DNA of 64,000 bases from Aeromonas enteropelogenes (GCF_000819845.1 NZ_CDCG01000018.1:295202-359201), one strand, 5' to 3'; shown: positions 36,823 to 45,826, counted from the first letter of the stretch. The notes: a model not told the origin generated them from the letters alone. Numbers and translations: made by a program.

Positions 36823-37455
36823 TCAGTAAAAGGTCCTGCGCCGATGTGAAGGGTTGAGCGGCCTGGCATTCGCGGTTTGTTCGAGTCGAAAGCGGAAGGC
36901 CTCTCTGACCGCCTCGTTAAACCTTAACTGGTTGAGTTGGGCAAGTTCGAGGTTGGTCCATGGTTTGCCAGGCTGGCACTGCAATATCGCAGCCGTCCCA
37001 TCAGCGATAGCCTCGGCATAATCCTCAACCAATGCCGCCGGGATCAACGTCGCCGTTGGCAGGGATTCGATCGCACCGACAATGCAGATGTCCTGAAGGG
37101 ATACCAGAAACCTGATCGATTCAGCCGATTGAACATGATAGTGCTCGCCAGCCGTCAGGAGCTGCTCTCCTGCGGTAATACGATGGATCACCGCACCAGT
37201 AACTTGCGGTTCATGAGCAGACTGACGAGCCTGACGGTTGATGCTGCAGGCCTTGGCAAAACTCACCGTCTGCCCCTCCAGCACCTGATCAAAGCGTCGC
37301 TCCAGGTGGATCAAGGCGCTTCGCTTGCAAAAGTCGATTGCGGTACGGATAAGTGCCTGGCGAATGATGCTGTCCAGCGGACCGGATACCCGCTGACGAA
37401 CCAACGAGATTAGCGGTGCAGGATCCACCAACCGGTTGTCCAGCACAGCCCTCAT
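36823..37455 (-). CDS. Phage head-tail adaptor protein
   Basis: 210 residues. N-terminal helices (PLISLVRQRVSGPLDSIIRQALIRTAIDFCKRSALIHLE) and a C-terminal helical region (LVEDYAEAIADGTAAILQ, LNQLRFNEAVREAFRFRLEQTA) with a beta core between. It resembles gp6/gp15-type adaptors that dock on the portal. It shares one base with the gene upstream (stop/start overlap at 37455). Role inferred from position between capsid and fibre genes. Confidence 0.7.
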   Translation of the reverse strand: MRAVLDNRLVDPAPLISLVRQRVSGPLDSIIRQALIRTAIDFCKRSALIHLERRFDQVLEGQTVSFAKACSINRQARQSAHEPQVTGAVIHRITAGEQLLTAGEHYHVQSAESIRFLVSLQDICIVGAIESLPTATLIPAALVEDYAEAIADGTAAILQCQPGKPWTNLELAQLNQLRFNEAVREAFRFRLEQTANARPLNPSHRRRTFY

Positions 37456-37889
37456 TACTCACCACCCTGTTGCGCGCGCAGGGCATCGCGGACTCGAACA
37501 CGAAACTCATCCACACGCTCATTGGAGCCCTGTTTCATGTCGAGTAGGTACTTCTCTGCCACCGTCGCCAATTGCGCCGATGTCATTTTGGCCAGATCCA
37601 GCCCCAGATGGACGACAACCATGCTTTGCTCGGCTGCCATTCGTAAAGCATCTTCATGGGCACGCACGGCCTCTTCGGCTGCGGCCTTTGCAGAAGCCGC
37701 TTGCGCGGCCAGTACGTCCTCCCGTTCCTCACCTCGACGCCACACAGTCGGAAACGCCAAAAGTTGCATGGCAATGTGGCTCTCTACATCCACCAGCTCA
37801 TGACGAGGGAATACCAAGTGGGAACCAGTGACGGTGTCTTTTTTCATCGGCTTATCGCCGATATAGACAATTGCGATCTTATCGCTCAC
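37455..37889 (-). CDS. Phage virion-assembly protein, unknown
   Basis: 144 residues from a GTG at 37889, chosen for the AGGAG eight bases upstream; the in-frame ATG further up overlaps a terminator hairpin. The N-terminus is strand-rich (SDKIAIVYIGDKPMKKDTVTG), then LVFPRHELVDVESHIAMQLL. An Ala/Glu-rich coiled coil follows (VLAAQAASAKAAAEEAVRAHEDALRMA). Possibly a decoration or head-tail joining subunit. Confidence 0.68.
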   Translation of the reverse strand: MSDKIAIVYIGDKPMKKDTVTGSHLVFPRHELVDVESHIAMQLLAFPTVWRRGEEREDVLAAQAASAKAAAEEAVRAHEDALRMAAEQSMVVVHLGLDLAKMTSAQLATVAEKYLLDMKQGSNERVDEFRVRVRDALRAQQGGE

Positions 37890-37913
37890 AGCTTTATCTC
37901 CTGTCAGGCAAAA

Positions 37914-37939
37914 GAAAAGCCCGGCTTGTGCCGGGCCTT
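37914..37939 (-). terminator. Intrinsic terminator upstream of the GTG-started gene
   Basis: GCCCGGC-TTGT-GCCGGGC stem with TTTTCTTTT on the minus strand, lying between two late structural genes. Confidence 0.75.
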
Positions 37940-37954
37940 GTGGCTGAGACAACC

Positions 37955-38332
37955 TTACAAATTGCCCACCACCTCATAGAGCAACTTGAGCTTCACTGTA
38001 CCTGTCGCAGCACCGCCACTGATGGTTAGCGAGATACCCTCTCTTTCCTGAGTCATCACATCATCCACCGGGATGATGCTGTAAATTGCTGCAGCGGAGT
38101 TAAGCGCATTGATGATAATGGTTCCGCCCACTTTCACCGTCAGCTTGGTGTTGGCACCAAGTGCCGTGGTGATAAGGGAAACCCCTATCACCTTGATGTT
38201 TGGCTCTACCGGTTCATCAAACATAACTACCGCTTCTGCTGGCAGCGCTGTAAGGGTGACCATCAGCGACGGAGAGGTTGAGAGGTTGCCGAACGTGCCG
38301 TTGAACCAGCGGCGTAGGCTGTTTGTTGCCAT
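37955..38332 (-). CDS. Phage structural protein, probable capsid decoration
   Basis: 125 residues, strand-rich throughout (PSLMVTLTALPAEAVVMFDEPVEPNIKVIGVSLIT; KLTVKVGGTIIIN; GISLTISGGAATGTVKLKLLYEVV). No cysteines. It sits 38 bases after the major capsid gene, where head decoration or head-fibre genes are common. Function inferred. Confidence 0.68.
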   Translation of the reverse strand: MATNSLRRWFNGTFGNLSTSPSLMVTLTALPAEAVVMFDEPVEPNIKVIGVSLITTALGANTKLTVKVGGTIIINALNSAAAIYSIIPVDDVMTQEREGISLTISGGAATGTVKLKLLYEVVGNL

Positions 38333-38370
38333 GAGAGTGCCCTCTTTCTGTCATAACGAAGGATTGGTTG

Positions 38371-39588
38371 TTAGCGGACTACCGGGCTCACTGCCGTGTC
38401 GAGCACCATGCAACCGTGGTCCTGCACATTGCCGTTCTTCTGTTTGAAACGGATCTTTTGCAAGCCACTAATCCAGTGGATCGAGAGCTCGGTTGCGTTG
38501 CCATGGTCCGTTTTTTCCTCGTGCATACCGAAGGCGCCGCCTTGCTCACCTGAGCCAAAGGCATTGGCAAGTGCTTGACCACCAAGGAGGATGGCGCGGT
38601 CGATGGTGGTTTTAGCCGTGCTCTCTGCGGCGATGCCTATTTCTGAGTTAGCGGTGCATACCTTGACGTTGCTTCCCTGGTTAAAGCGGATCGGCATTCC
38701 TTCATATGGCTTGACCAAGAGCTTGCGCCACATCGCTCCCTCACCCCGGAATATGGGATGGTTCCATCCTTTGCTTCGCTCTGTCACCGCTGCCAGCATC
38801 GCTTGCCAGTCCTTACCTGTACTGGAGGTGTAGAAATCATGCCATTGGCGAGGTGTCACATAGAGCAAGTAGAGAGGCTCTCCACCAGAGGGATCAGAGG
38901 CCATACGAATGGGCTGGATCGGGTTAGCCATCTCGGCCAGGAACAACGCCATGTTGTCCACACAGCCCAGATTGAAGCGATCCGCTTCATCGATCGCCTC
39001 GAAAGTGGTGGCATCCCCCCCGAAGAAGTGGCGCTCATAGGTTGGTGCTGTGATTGGGTTGATCATGATCTCATTGAACTCAGGATCTGAGACCAGCGGG
39101 ACAATAATGTCGTCAGCAATGTAGTCGCCGCGGGCACCAGCCAGCTGGATCATGCCTCGCTGATCGGTCAAACGGCCGTAATAACCATCCGTCAGCAAGG
39201 TGCGCGCAACTTGGCGAAGGTCATGCTTGGTACGTTTCTGACTCATCTTTCCGCCGGCATCCACACCATGACGGGTCTGATTAATGATGAGTCCGAAGTC
39301 CGCTTGGGAGAGGTTCTCCAGGCGACCAGCAATTTTCTTATCGCCCATAGTCGGACGACGGGACAGTTGATGGAAGATCTGCATGTCTACTTCTGTGCCA
39401 GCCTGCTTGGTCAGGTCGGTCACACGTACTACGGGGGCGCCGTGACTGGTTTGTTTGCCACCGTTGATCTTCACCCCCTTGGGGGCTGGCTCGGTCAGCA
39501 TATTGACAAGGGAGTGGGCGCGGTTGGCCTCGGTAAAGAGGGCTACCTGCATAATTTTGTTGGCTTGCGCCTGGGTCACTTGGGTCAT
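38371..39588 (-). CDS. Major capsid protein, N4-gp56 type
   Basis: 405 residues, ATG at 39588 with GAGAGG upstream. The start MTQVTQAQANKIMQVALFTEANRAHSLVNMLT, then VRVTDLTKQAGTEVDMQIFHQL and RRPTMGDKKIAGRLENL, identify the DUF4043/N4-gp56 capsid family (HK97 fold). YERHFFGGDATTFEAID and PLYLLYVTPRQWHDF lie in the middle. The length is normal. It follows the scaffold gene with a strong terminator hairpin in the 66-base gap. Confidence 0.9.
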   Translation of the reverse strand: MTQVTQAQANKIMQVALFTEANRAHSLVNMLTEPAPKGVKINGGKQTSHGAPVVRVTDLTKQAGTEVDMQIFHQLSRRPTMGDKKIAGRLENLSQADFGLIINQTRHGVDAGGKMSQKRTKHDLRQVARTLLTDGYYGRLTDQRGMIQLAGARGDYIADDIIVPLVSDPEFNEIMINPITAPTYERHFFGGDATTFEAIDEADRFNLGCVDNMALFLAEMANPIQPIRMASDPSGGEPLYLLYVTPRQWHDFYTSSTGKDWQAMLAAVTERSKGWNHPIFRGEGAMWRKLLVKPYEGMPIRFNQGSNVKVCTANSEIGIAAESTAKTTIDRAILLGGQALANAFGSGEQGGAFGMHEEKTDHGNATELSIHWISGLQKIRFKQKNGNVQDHGCMVLDTAVSPVVR

Positions 39589-39602
39589 GATCCTCTCCTA
39601 CC

Positions 39603-39632
39603 AAACAAAAACCCCGGCTCGGGGCCGGGGTT
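39603..39632 (-). terminator. Intrinsic terminator between scaffold and capsid genes
   Basis: AACCCCGGC and GCCGGGGTT form a 9-bp stem; TTTTTGTTTGG follows on the minus strand. Confidence 0.88.
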
Positions 39633-39654
39633 GAATTGAGTGGATGTGGTGTTG

Positions 39655-40611
39655 TTACAGGTCATGTTCCGCGAGTAGCTCCTCGATTTGAGCTGCACTC
39701 ATGTTGGACATTTCTGCCATCAATTGCTCTTGGCTCATAGCGCCATACTTTTCGAGTGTGCTTTCATGCTGCACGGACTGACCGAGATCTGACGGACTGG
39801 ACGGAATGTGGTCTTGCTCCACAAGCGTATCTGGGGCCGGTTCACTGGCGGGAGGAGCTGGCGGCTCCACCATGTCGCCAAAAGCAGCCTTGGTACGTTT
39901 GGTCACTTCCGCAAAACGTTCCGTCAGGGGTTTGTTTTTCCACATGGGATCAGCTTTCAGCCGTTCATCGACCGACACGGCAAAGGTGGCGCGATCCTGA
40001 TCATGCTCCATCCAGGTTGCGAGTTCAGGTACCGCCTGCAGTGCAGTCTGAACATCGTCAGGGATAGCGTTGACCAGCGGCTGCTCATGTTGCTGGTAAG
40101 TGGGTTGGGTCAACTTATCGAGACGCTTGGCAATACCGGTCAGGACTTTCCCGATCTCGGGATAGTCCTGGGCCAGTTGCTCGATGTCCTCGAGATTGAG
40201 CGCATCCGGGTCGGTATCGGGATTGATACCGTGCTTATCCAGCAAAGCTTGCAGCCGCTCCCTCTCAACGACCTCGGTCTTGAGTTGTGCATTCTCGGCG
40301 GCCAACGCCTGCCGTTGTGCACGCTCGGCCTCGAGCACGTCGTAAGGGATCTGATGTTTGCCATCTTTAGATAGAATGACCTTGTCGGTTTCCAGCTCAT
40401 CACTCTGCTGGTCATCTTGGTTCACCTTATCCTGACCCTGCTCCTCGGCCGCCGGCGGCGCGGTCTGTTCGCCCTTTTCATCGGTGCTGGGTTGCTCAAC
40501 TTGCTCTTGCTGCTCTACGTGCTCTTCTTCGTCTTCCAGAGCGTTCAGGGCGGCTTCAAGCTCTTCAAGTGATTCGGCGCCAGTCAGATTGTCAAAGTCG
40601 ATGGTATCCAT
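39655..40611 (-). CDS. Phage scaffolding-type protein
   Basis: 318 residues from the ATG at 40611, which has GAGGAC upstream; a longer in-frame start was rejected for its non-conserved tail. Very acidic N-terminus (LEELEAALNALEDEEEHVEQQEQVEQ), then a helical coiled coil (YDVLEAERAQRQALAAENAQLKTEVVERERLQALLDKHG) and a helical C-terminus (YGAMSQEQLMAEMSNMSAAQIEELLAEHDL). Composition and its place between portal and capsid fit a scaffold that directs procapsid assembly. Confidence 0.82.
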   Translation of the reverse strand: MDTIDFDNLTGAESLEELEAALNALEDEEEHVEQQEQVEQPSTDEKGEQTAPPAAEEQGQDKVNQDDQQSDELETDKVILSKDGKHQIPYDVLEAERAQRQALAAENAQLKTEVVERERLQALLDKHGINPDTDPDALNLEDIEQLAQDYPEIGKVLTGIAKRLDKLTQPTYQQHEQPLVNAIPDDVQTALQAVPELATWMEHDQDRATFAVSVDERLKADPMWKNKPLTERFAEVTKRTKAAFGDMVEPPAPPASEPAPDTLVEQDHIPSSPSDLGQSVQHESTLEKYGAMSQEQLMAEMSNMSAAQIEELLAEHDL

Positions 40612-40699
40612 TGCTGTCCTCGTGGTGTTTGTGGGTGGTATCGCTGCCCAAGCGGGAGAATGCTCTGCGTGAAAGCGCTCTCCGGCTGAGGCCGGGTAC

Positions 40700-40722
40700 A
40701 AAAAAGCCCGCACAAGGCGGGC
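40700..40722 (-). terminator. Intrinsic terminator, copy A
   Basis: GCCCGC-CTTGT-GCGGGC with TTTTTTG on the minus strand. The same 17-base hairpin occurs again at 47117-47133 upstream of the holin. Confidence 0.85.
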
Positions 40723-40782
40723 AAAGTTCTTTCTTCTATCGCTCAGGACGCTAGCCGGTATCAGTCATGTTTCGCACCAAGC

Positions 40783-40809
40783 AAAAACCCGGCAGGGTAG
40801 CCGGGTTTT
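40783..40809. terminator. Bidirectional terminator in portal/scaffold gap
   Basis: AAAAACCCGGC-AGGGTA-GCCGGGTTTT: stem with A-run and T-run on both sides. Confidence 0.82.
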
Positions 40810-40943
40810 GAAATGAAAACGCCCAACCTGAAGAGATTGGGCGATTATGGGAAAATCCTAACGCTAGCTGGCGATAAATGCAACAACCCTAGAGCGGGAT
40901 CGCGTCGGTCTCGCTTTGTAAAACTCTCCAGCTGAGCCGGATA

Positions 40944-40971
40944 CAAAAAAGCCCACTCCAAGAAGCGGGCT
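40944..40971 (-). terminator. Intrinsic terminator, copy B
   Basis: On the minus strand AGCCCGCTTCTTGGAGTGGGCTTTTTT: stem of AGCCC(GC)/GTGGGCT followed by six T. It is the first terminator downstream of the portal gene. Confidence 0.78.
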
Positions 40972-41136
40972 AAAAGAACAAGTGTCACTATACGAGCCAA
41001 ACGGTTTTCATTTGGGGCGCCATGGCGGTTATTCGATCGATATCACACGCTACTGATAGCATTCAAACGCCCAAACAGGGCAAGTCGAATAACGCCAGAA
41101 GAAGGCTAATGCTCATAGCTCAAAAAATCAACAACA

Positions 41137-43263
41137 TCAAATTTTAATATCATCGATTTGTTGCTGAATAGTCTGTTCAAGCTGAGCCTGCAGCACCGCA
41201 CGCTCGGTTGAAAGCTGCTCTTCCTCTTGTTGCATTAATGCCATCTCCTGTAACACCCTCCCGGTGTTGGCCTGCTTGAGGGCGTCATCAAAGCGCATCG
41301 AGTCAATAAGCTTCTGCAGACGCAGGGCTTCGTTTTGCCACTTGGCGGCACGGGCCTCAATCTCGGTCACCTTGGCAACCGCCTCCCGCATGGCCAGCGC
41401 TTGTTGAAGCTGTTGCTCCTGCGCCAACAGCTGCGCGGCCTGTTGTTCCTCGGGCGTCATCTGCTCTGCCGGTTTGGCAATCCCCATGGCATTGCGTACC
41501 CGATCGGCAAATTCATGTTTGTTTGGCACATCCATCAGTTCAACCAGCATGTCAAAACAGGCAACTTGCGCTTCCGGGGGGAGTCGGATCATCACCTCCA
41601 TCATCCGTTCGGCCAGTTGTTGTTTGTAGGCAGGCGTCTGCTGGATAGGCGCCAGGGCAATGTGGGCACGCAAGCGAGAGACATCATTGGTCAGTCCCTC
41701 CCCTGCAGGCACGTTTAGTACGATGGTCTTGCGGTTGCCCTTGTCCTCACGGTTGATGGCTACTTTCACATTCCGGTGCTTGGTCAGCTCTTCCATCAGG
41801 TAACCCAGGGCAAGCTGACCCACCATCTGCCGACCGAAGCGGTAGTTGTCGTTGATTTCGGACAGCGTTGTAGCGCCCTGCTCGACCAGATTGGCAATGG
41901 CCACACCAGACTGGCCTGTTGTGCCCTGCCCCAGATAAGCGGCATAGACTCCCATGGTATCCTGAATGAGTTGTACGCTGTCCTGCATCACCTGGAACTG
42001 CTGGGCGGCAACATTGAAGTCCTGCTCCACCCGAAATACATCAGAGATGGTTTGCTTGTTCTTGCGGTCTGGGTTGAGCTCAATCAGGCCATCAGCGCGC
42101 TCCACCTCCTCCAGGACTTGCACACGGCTCATGTCGGTAGCGTCTTTGTCCATGATCACCCGTTTCGCCTGCAGCAACCAGGTGAGCTTGATGCGACGCA
42201 AGTTCACTTCATCCTGGGCAGGAATGGCTCTGGCTATCAGCCCATACGGCTCGCGGCTACGATCTTTGCGATATCCCCAGAAAGGCACCAGGGGATACAT
42301 GTTGTGTGGTGCGCTGCAGGGACGATCGACCAGAGCATGGGGGCCGGCAAACCAGGCCTCACGAATGGTCGCCACTGGCTGGCGTTCCACGACACCTCGG
42401 CCCAACCGAATGGCCGCCATATGCAATTCGTTGTGCTCATCAAACTCAATCGCTCGCCCGGTCTCGAGCAATAGCACACGTCGAATAATGTAGGTGCGAT
42501 AGTAAACAACCTGCAGCAGCAAGCGCTTGCGGTCGATGCTACACCACTCTACCTGTCGGGCATCAAACTGCTGCCACTCGTCAAACGCACTTTGCGTACT
42601 CGCATCCATGCCTTCTATCGCGGCCAGGCTCACCACGCCATGCCAGGTTTCTCCGACGCTACAACGTAGCACTTCCGCTTTACTTGGGAACATGGTGCAA
42701 GCCTCGTCGAGATCCAGCCAGCGGCGACGCATCAACCAGCGGCAGTCTGATAGATCTAGTTCCCTGTAGTGCCAGTCCCAGAACACTTCATCCCGGTGTA
42801 CGAAACCAAACCGGAAACGTGGACCGAAAAAGTCCGTGTTTCGCCGCACCTCAACCCAACCTATCCCTGTCTTGATTTGGCTGGCGTAGGCCTCTCCACA
42901 AGCTCGGTCACATCCTCCCAGGCGAGTCATATCGGCAAACTCCGCGTTCACCGCCTCGGCCAGCAGCTCATACTCCTCCTCGATATCATCGGCGACGACC
43001 ATCAGATCGGTGCGGGTTTTGGCCTCCATACCCAGTACCCCGTCCACCGTTGGTGCAATCAGGTTGTGAATAGTGTTGGGTTGGCCGCGTTCTTTGAGTA
43101 CCTGTTTTACGCTGGGCGGAAGTTGGTCATTGTCGTAGTAGGCGCAGCACAAGTTGGCGAACGAACGCCAGTCGGGCTGGCCCTGGATATCGCTCATCAA
43201 CGCCAACAGGCGTGCCGTATCGAGTCGCCCCTTTACCGGCGACCTGGTCGTCATGTCATTCAT
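41137..43263 (-). CDS. Portal protein, P22 type
   Basis: 708 residues, close to the 725 of P22 gp1. Recognisable blocks: FANLCCAYYDNDQLPPSVKQVLKERGQPNTIHNLIAPTVDGVLGMEAKTR near the N-terminus; DEVFWDWHYRELDLSDCRWLMRRRWLDLDEA; IPAQDEVNLRRIKLTWLLQAKR; QGTTGQSGVAIANLVEQGATTLSEINDNYRFG. The C-terminal about 110 residues are a Gln/Glu-rich coiled coil (EEQQAAQLLAQEQQLQQALAMREAVAKVTEIEARA), like the P22 barrel. The start shares its A with the TerL stop (TGATG). Dodecamer at the head vertex through which DNA is packaged. Confidence 0.92.
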   Translation of the reverse strand: MNDMTTRSPVKGRLDTARLLALMSDIQGQPDWRSFANLCCAYYDNDQLPPSVKQVLKERGQPNTIHNLIAPTVDGVLGMEAKTRTDLMVVADDIEEEYELLAEAVNAEFADMTRLGGCDRACGEAYASQIKTGIGWVEVRRNTDFFGPRFRFGFVHRDEVFWDWHYRELDLSDCRWLMRRRWLDLDEACTMFPSKAEVLRCSVGETWHGVVSLAAIEGMDASTQSAFDEWQQFDARQVEWCSIDRKRLLLQVVYYRTYIIRRVLLLETGRAIEFDEHNELHMAAIRLGRGVVERQPVATIREAWFAGPHALVDRPCSAPHNMYPLVPFWGYRKDRSREPYGLIARAIPAQDEVNLRRIKLTWLLQAKRVIMDKDATDMSRVQVLEEVERADGLIELNPDRKNKQTISDVFRVEQDFNVAAQQFQVMQDSVQLIQDTMGVYAAYLGQGTTGQSGVAIANLVEQGATTLSEINDNYRFGRQMVGQLALGYLMEELTKHRNVKVAINREDKGNRKTIVLNVPAGEGLTNDVSRLRAHIALAPIQQTPAYKQQLAERMMEVMIRLPPEAQVACFDMLVELMDVPNKHEFADRVRNAMGIAKPAEQMTPEEQQAAQLLAQEQQLQQALAMREAVAKVTEIEARAAKWQNEALRLQKLIDSMRFDDALKQANTGRVLQEMALMQQEEEQLSTERAVLQAQLEQTIQQQIDDIKI

Positions 43264-44963
43264 CAGTGGGCCATCCAGTGAGTTTGTTGGCGTGGAGAGT
43301 TGTCTCTGACGATGCGTGCAGGCATACGAGCCCGCATCTCTTGGGAAATCATGTAGCTCATCAACTGGTCATCGAAGCAGCCGTCCTGAGCATTCATCCG
43401 GCCCCGCTTGTCGTAGACAAAGCAGGCCGCTTCATGGACGGTTCCTATCCAGCGGATCCCCGATTGTCCGGAGCGCAGCAGGGCCTTGAGACCGTCAACG
43501 ATGATAGGTTTGCTCTGTGCCGTCGTAAGCCAACCGATGCGGTCCGTCTCGTCGTCACTTTCCCTATCGATGTACTCCTGGGCATAGATGCGCCGAGTGG
43601 GGTAGATGTCTCGTAGCCGTAGCAGGAACGCATGACCGTGGTTGTTACGTTCCGGACCGACGAAGGCAGGACCATACGCTTTGGAGCCATACCAGTGCCC
43701 GATATGGCTGGCCAGCATGGCCAGCAACCCCGGGTCGAGATATCCGAACCAATGTGCCACCTGCTCTCCGTTGGAGCGTTTCACCACATCGAATGAGCTG
43801 CGGTCGCCATGCTCCAGCCCCTCGGCGATATCGACACCAATGGCATAGTCCTCTTCCTGGTCGGGTAGTTCCCACACCAGGAGCATATTCATCAGTGTGC
43901 GCTGCCCTTGTTCGTCCAACGTCTCGGGAGAGTTAGCCCGCTCACGATTGCCGGTCACTGGATCTATGTCATAGACCAGCTCTGGTGCCCTGCACGCGCC
44001 CTCTGCGCGCATCGTCGCTGCTGGTGCAAACACCCGACGGCCAGATGTCAGGAATGCTTCCAGCGGGGTGCTCGGAAACTCCTGTTTCATCTCGTCGCCC
44101 AAGCTCACTTCTTTCAGCACATACCACTGGCGCTGCTCTGGCGAGATGGTGCAACCTATGGCCTGCTCTACCGCATCGAAATACGCTGCCTGGGCCTTGC
44201 TCATGGTGATGCCGTTGGCCGACACATCGGTGCGATACTTGGGGTCCTGCCACCAGGCGAAGAAGTGGAACTTCCAGTCCAAGTGAGTCAGCGCACCGCC
44301 AACCTTGGCCAGTTCGAGGGCTCGCATGCTCAAGGCATGGAAGTCGCCACCCACGCCCTCGGCCGTTGATTCGATGAATGCCACAGCGCCCGGGTGAATG
44401 GCCTGCAGGGTACCGGTACGCAATTCTTTGGCCTTCTCCGGGTATTTGGCACAGATTTTCCCGTGCTCGGAGACATGCAGGCGCTGGACCGTGCCAGAAC
44501 GGAAGGACGTGGCCACTTGAATGCTTGAGCCGTGTCGGAAAAGGATATAGCCGCCATTCGCCCCGCCGCGTCGGGTCACTACCTTGAATTGGGTTTTGAG
44601 CCAGCTGGGCAGGTTATCGAACGGGATTTCAATCTTGGTACGATAAATCTCTCCGGCGGCAGTCAGGTCATGGGCAATGATCCCGCACTTTAGGTTCTTG
44701 TTGAACAGCGCCTCATCCAGCAAGTAGATATCGATGGCGGTGGAGAACCCCAGCTGGCGAGCCTTGAGGATGATGTTCAGCCACCACATGGTCCTGAACA
44801 GCAGCTCCTGCGCGGGCCGCAACCGGAAGCGCACCAGTTCCCCCTGCTCGTTCTCGATCATGTAGAGGTTGTTCATCCTCCACCACTTATCGCCGAGTTT
44901 GTCGCGGATGGCCGCCAGTTGCTCCGCTTCGGTCATAGTGGAGATATCGATGAATTCGGTCAC
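43263..44963 (-). CDS. Terminase large subunit
   Basis: 566 residues. The ATPase half has a Walker A-like ILKARQLGFSTAID (about 65-78), a Walker B region around RLHVSEHGKI and the coupling motif IESTAEG. The nuclease half has YAIGVDIAEGLEHGDRSSFDVV (first acidic residues) and FVGPERNNHGHAFLLRLRD. It cuts and pumps concatemeric DNA into the procapsid with TerS and the portal. It overlaps terS by 4 bases (ATGA) and the portal by one. A headful (pac) mechanism is inferred from the P22-like portal. Confidence 0.93.
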   Translation of the reverse strand: MTEFIDISTMTEAEQLAAIRDKLGDKWWRMNNLYMIENEQGELVRFRLRPAQELLFRTMWWLNIILKARQLGFSTAIDIYLLDEALFNKNLKCGIIAHDLTAAGEIYRTKIEIPFDNLPSWLKTQFKVVTRRGGANGGYILFRHGSSIQVATSFRSGTVQRLHVSEHGKICAKYPEKAKELRTGTLQAIHPGAVAFIESTAEGVGGDFHALSMRALELAKVGGALTHLDWKFHFFAWWQDPKYRTDVSANGITMSKAQAAYFDAVEQAIGCTISPEQRQWYVLKEVSLGDEMKQEFPSTPLEAFLTSGRRVFAPAATMRAEGACRAPELVYDIDPVTGNRERANSPETLDEQGQRTLMNMLLVWELPDQEEDYAIGVDIAEGLEHGDRSSFDVVKRSNGEQVAHWFGYLDPGLLAMLASHIGHWYGSKAYGPAFVGPERNNHGHAFLLRLRDIYPTRRIYAQEYIDRESDDETDRIGWLTTAQSKPIIVDGLKALLRSGQSGIRWIGTVHEAACFVYDKRGRMNAQDGCFDDQLMSYMISQEMRARMPARIVRDNSPRQQTHWMAH

Positions 44964-45808
44964 GGCATCAACCCACCAGTGCCTGCTTCCTGCAGATCTT
45001 CGAGCATGTCGCCAACGGGGGTTGCATGACGGCCACCATCCTGCTCCAGGCGTTCCGCCTCAGCCTCCAATTTGCGAGTTGCGGCATCAATCCGCTTGGT
45101 GTCAGCCTCAATCTTCGGTGCGCTCACCTCATCAATGCGCAAGGCACTCAGGGTGCGCTCGATGGATTCAATCCGTTGAATGTTCCGGTCGAGGGCCTGC
45201 TCCGCTTTCAGGATCTTGTCATAGAGAGCAATGCGGTCGCTCAACTCCTGCGCCGCAGCCAGTTCATATTGCAATGTCTTCAAGCTTTTGGTGACCGATA
45301 ATGCTCGCGCTCGAGTGAACAGCAGCTCATCCCGTAGCCTCAGCTCTTTGGCTTGATCGAATAGCTCATCGGCATCCAGGAATTTGGCGTAACCACCATG
45401 GGTTTTCGTCATCTGCATGCCGGGCTTAATGTTCGATGGTGGGTGTGGGTTACCGGCATTCCCCACGGACTCCCTGTGGCCCTTTATAAAACGCCCATGT
45501 TTATCTCGCCCACTGGCCAAGATGTTGCCCGCATTTTGGCCTGAGTCAGTCGAGGACTTCGTGGTTTGTGCAGATTGCGCACTTTGGCCAGAATTGCGCA
45601 TTTTGCGTTCCGATAACTGCGCACTTTTTTGCGCACAGCGCACATCAGATTGCGCACCTGACTGTGCAGTTCGGGGTTTGATATAACGCCGGGCAGACTG
45701 ATAGTTCAGGCCACGCTGCGCACACCACGCCTTGGCAGCAATCCCTGTTTCGGCATGCTCCTGTATAAATGCAGCCTGCAGCACCTGCCAATCAATGTGT
45801 TTACCCAT
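44960..45808 (-). CDS. Terminase small subunit with internal SAQ-rich segment
   Basis: 282 residues. An N-terminal helix-turn-helix (about 6-45: WQVLQAAFIQEHAETGIAAKAWCAQRGLNYQSARRYI) for DNA recognition. A low-complexity segment follows (about 46-92, rich in Ser-Ala-Gln: CAQKSAQLSERKMRNSGQSAQSAQ), then a long coiled coil (150-265) for oligomerisation. The low-complexity stretch is encoded by DNA carrying repeated TGCGCA palindromes, described separately as a candidate pac site. In P22 and relatives pac also lies within the small-subunit gene. Assignment is from position and architecture. Confidence 0.83.
   Translation of the reverse strand: MGKHIDWQVLQAAFIQEHAETGIAAKAWCAQRGLNYQSARRYIKPRTAQSGAQSDVRCAQKSAQLSERKMRNSGQSAQSAQTTKSSTDSGQNAGNILASGRDKHGRFIKGHRESVGNAGNPHPPSNIKPGMQMTKTHGGYAKFLDADELFDQAKELRLRDELLFTRARALSVTKSLKTLQYELAAAQELSDRIALYDKILKAEQALDRNIQRIESIERTLSALRIDEVSAPKIEADTKRIDAATRKLEAEAERLEQDGGRHATPVGDMLEDLQEAGTGGLMP
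45576..45723. repeat. Cluster of six TGCGCA palindromes within terS (candidate pac site)
   Basis: TGCGCA occurs at 45576, 45595, 45618, 45630, 45651 and 45718, with a related AGCGCA at 45637. Five of them lie within 81 bases at spacings of 19, 23, 12 and 21. A six-base word is expected about once per 4 kb at equal base use. Confidence 0.75.
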
Positions 45809-45826
45809 CCTGTTGCCACAAACAAC

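Larger units (their letters stand above)
40677..40971. repeat. Imperfect direct repeat carrying a terminator hairpin in each copy
   Basis: CTCTCCGGCTGAGGCCGGGTACAAAAAAGCCC (copy A, about 40677-40722 with its hairpin) and CTCTCCAGCTGAGCCGGATACAAAAAAGCCC (copy B, about 40924-40971) are close copies about 245 bases apart. Between them are another terminator, a short hairpin (CGCCCAAC/TTGGGCG near 40820-40842) and a second shared word (ACGCTAGCCGG at 40749, ACGCTAGCTGG at 40861). The 525-base gap between portal and scaffold has no supported gene. Confidence 0.65.

Noticed and set aside
45576-45723. Possible CRISPR array in the TGCGCA repeats
   Set aside because: Repeats are six-base palindromes at uneven short spacing inside a coding gene; no 25-35 base repeats or spacers, and no cas genes.
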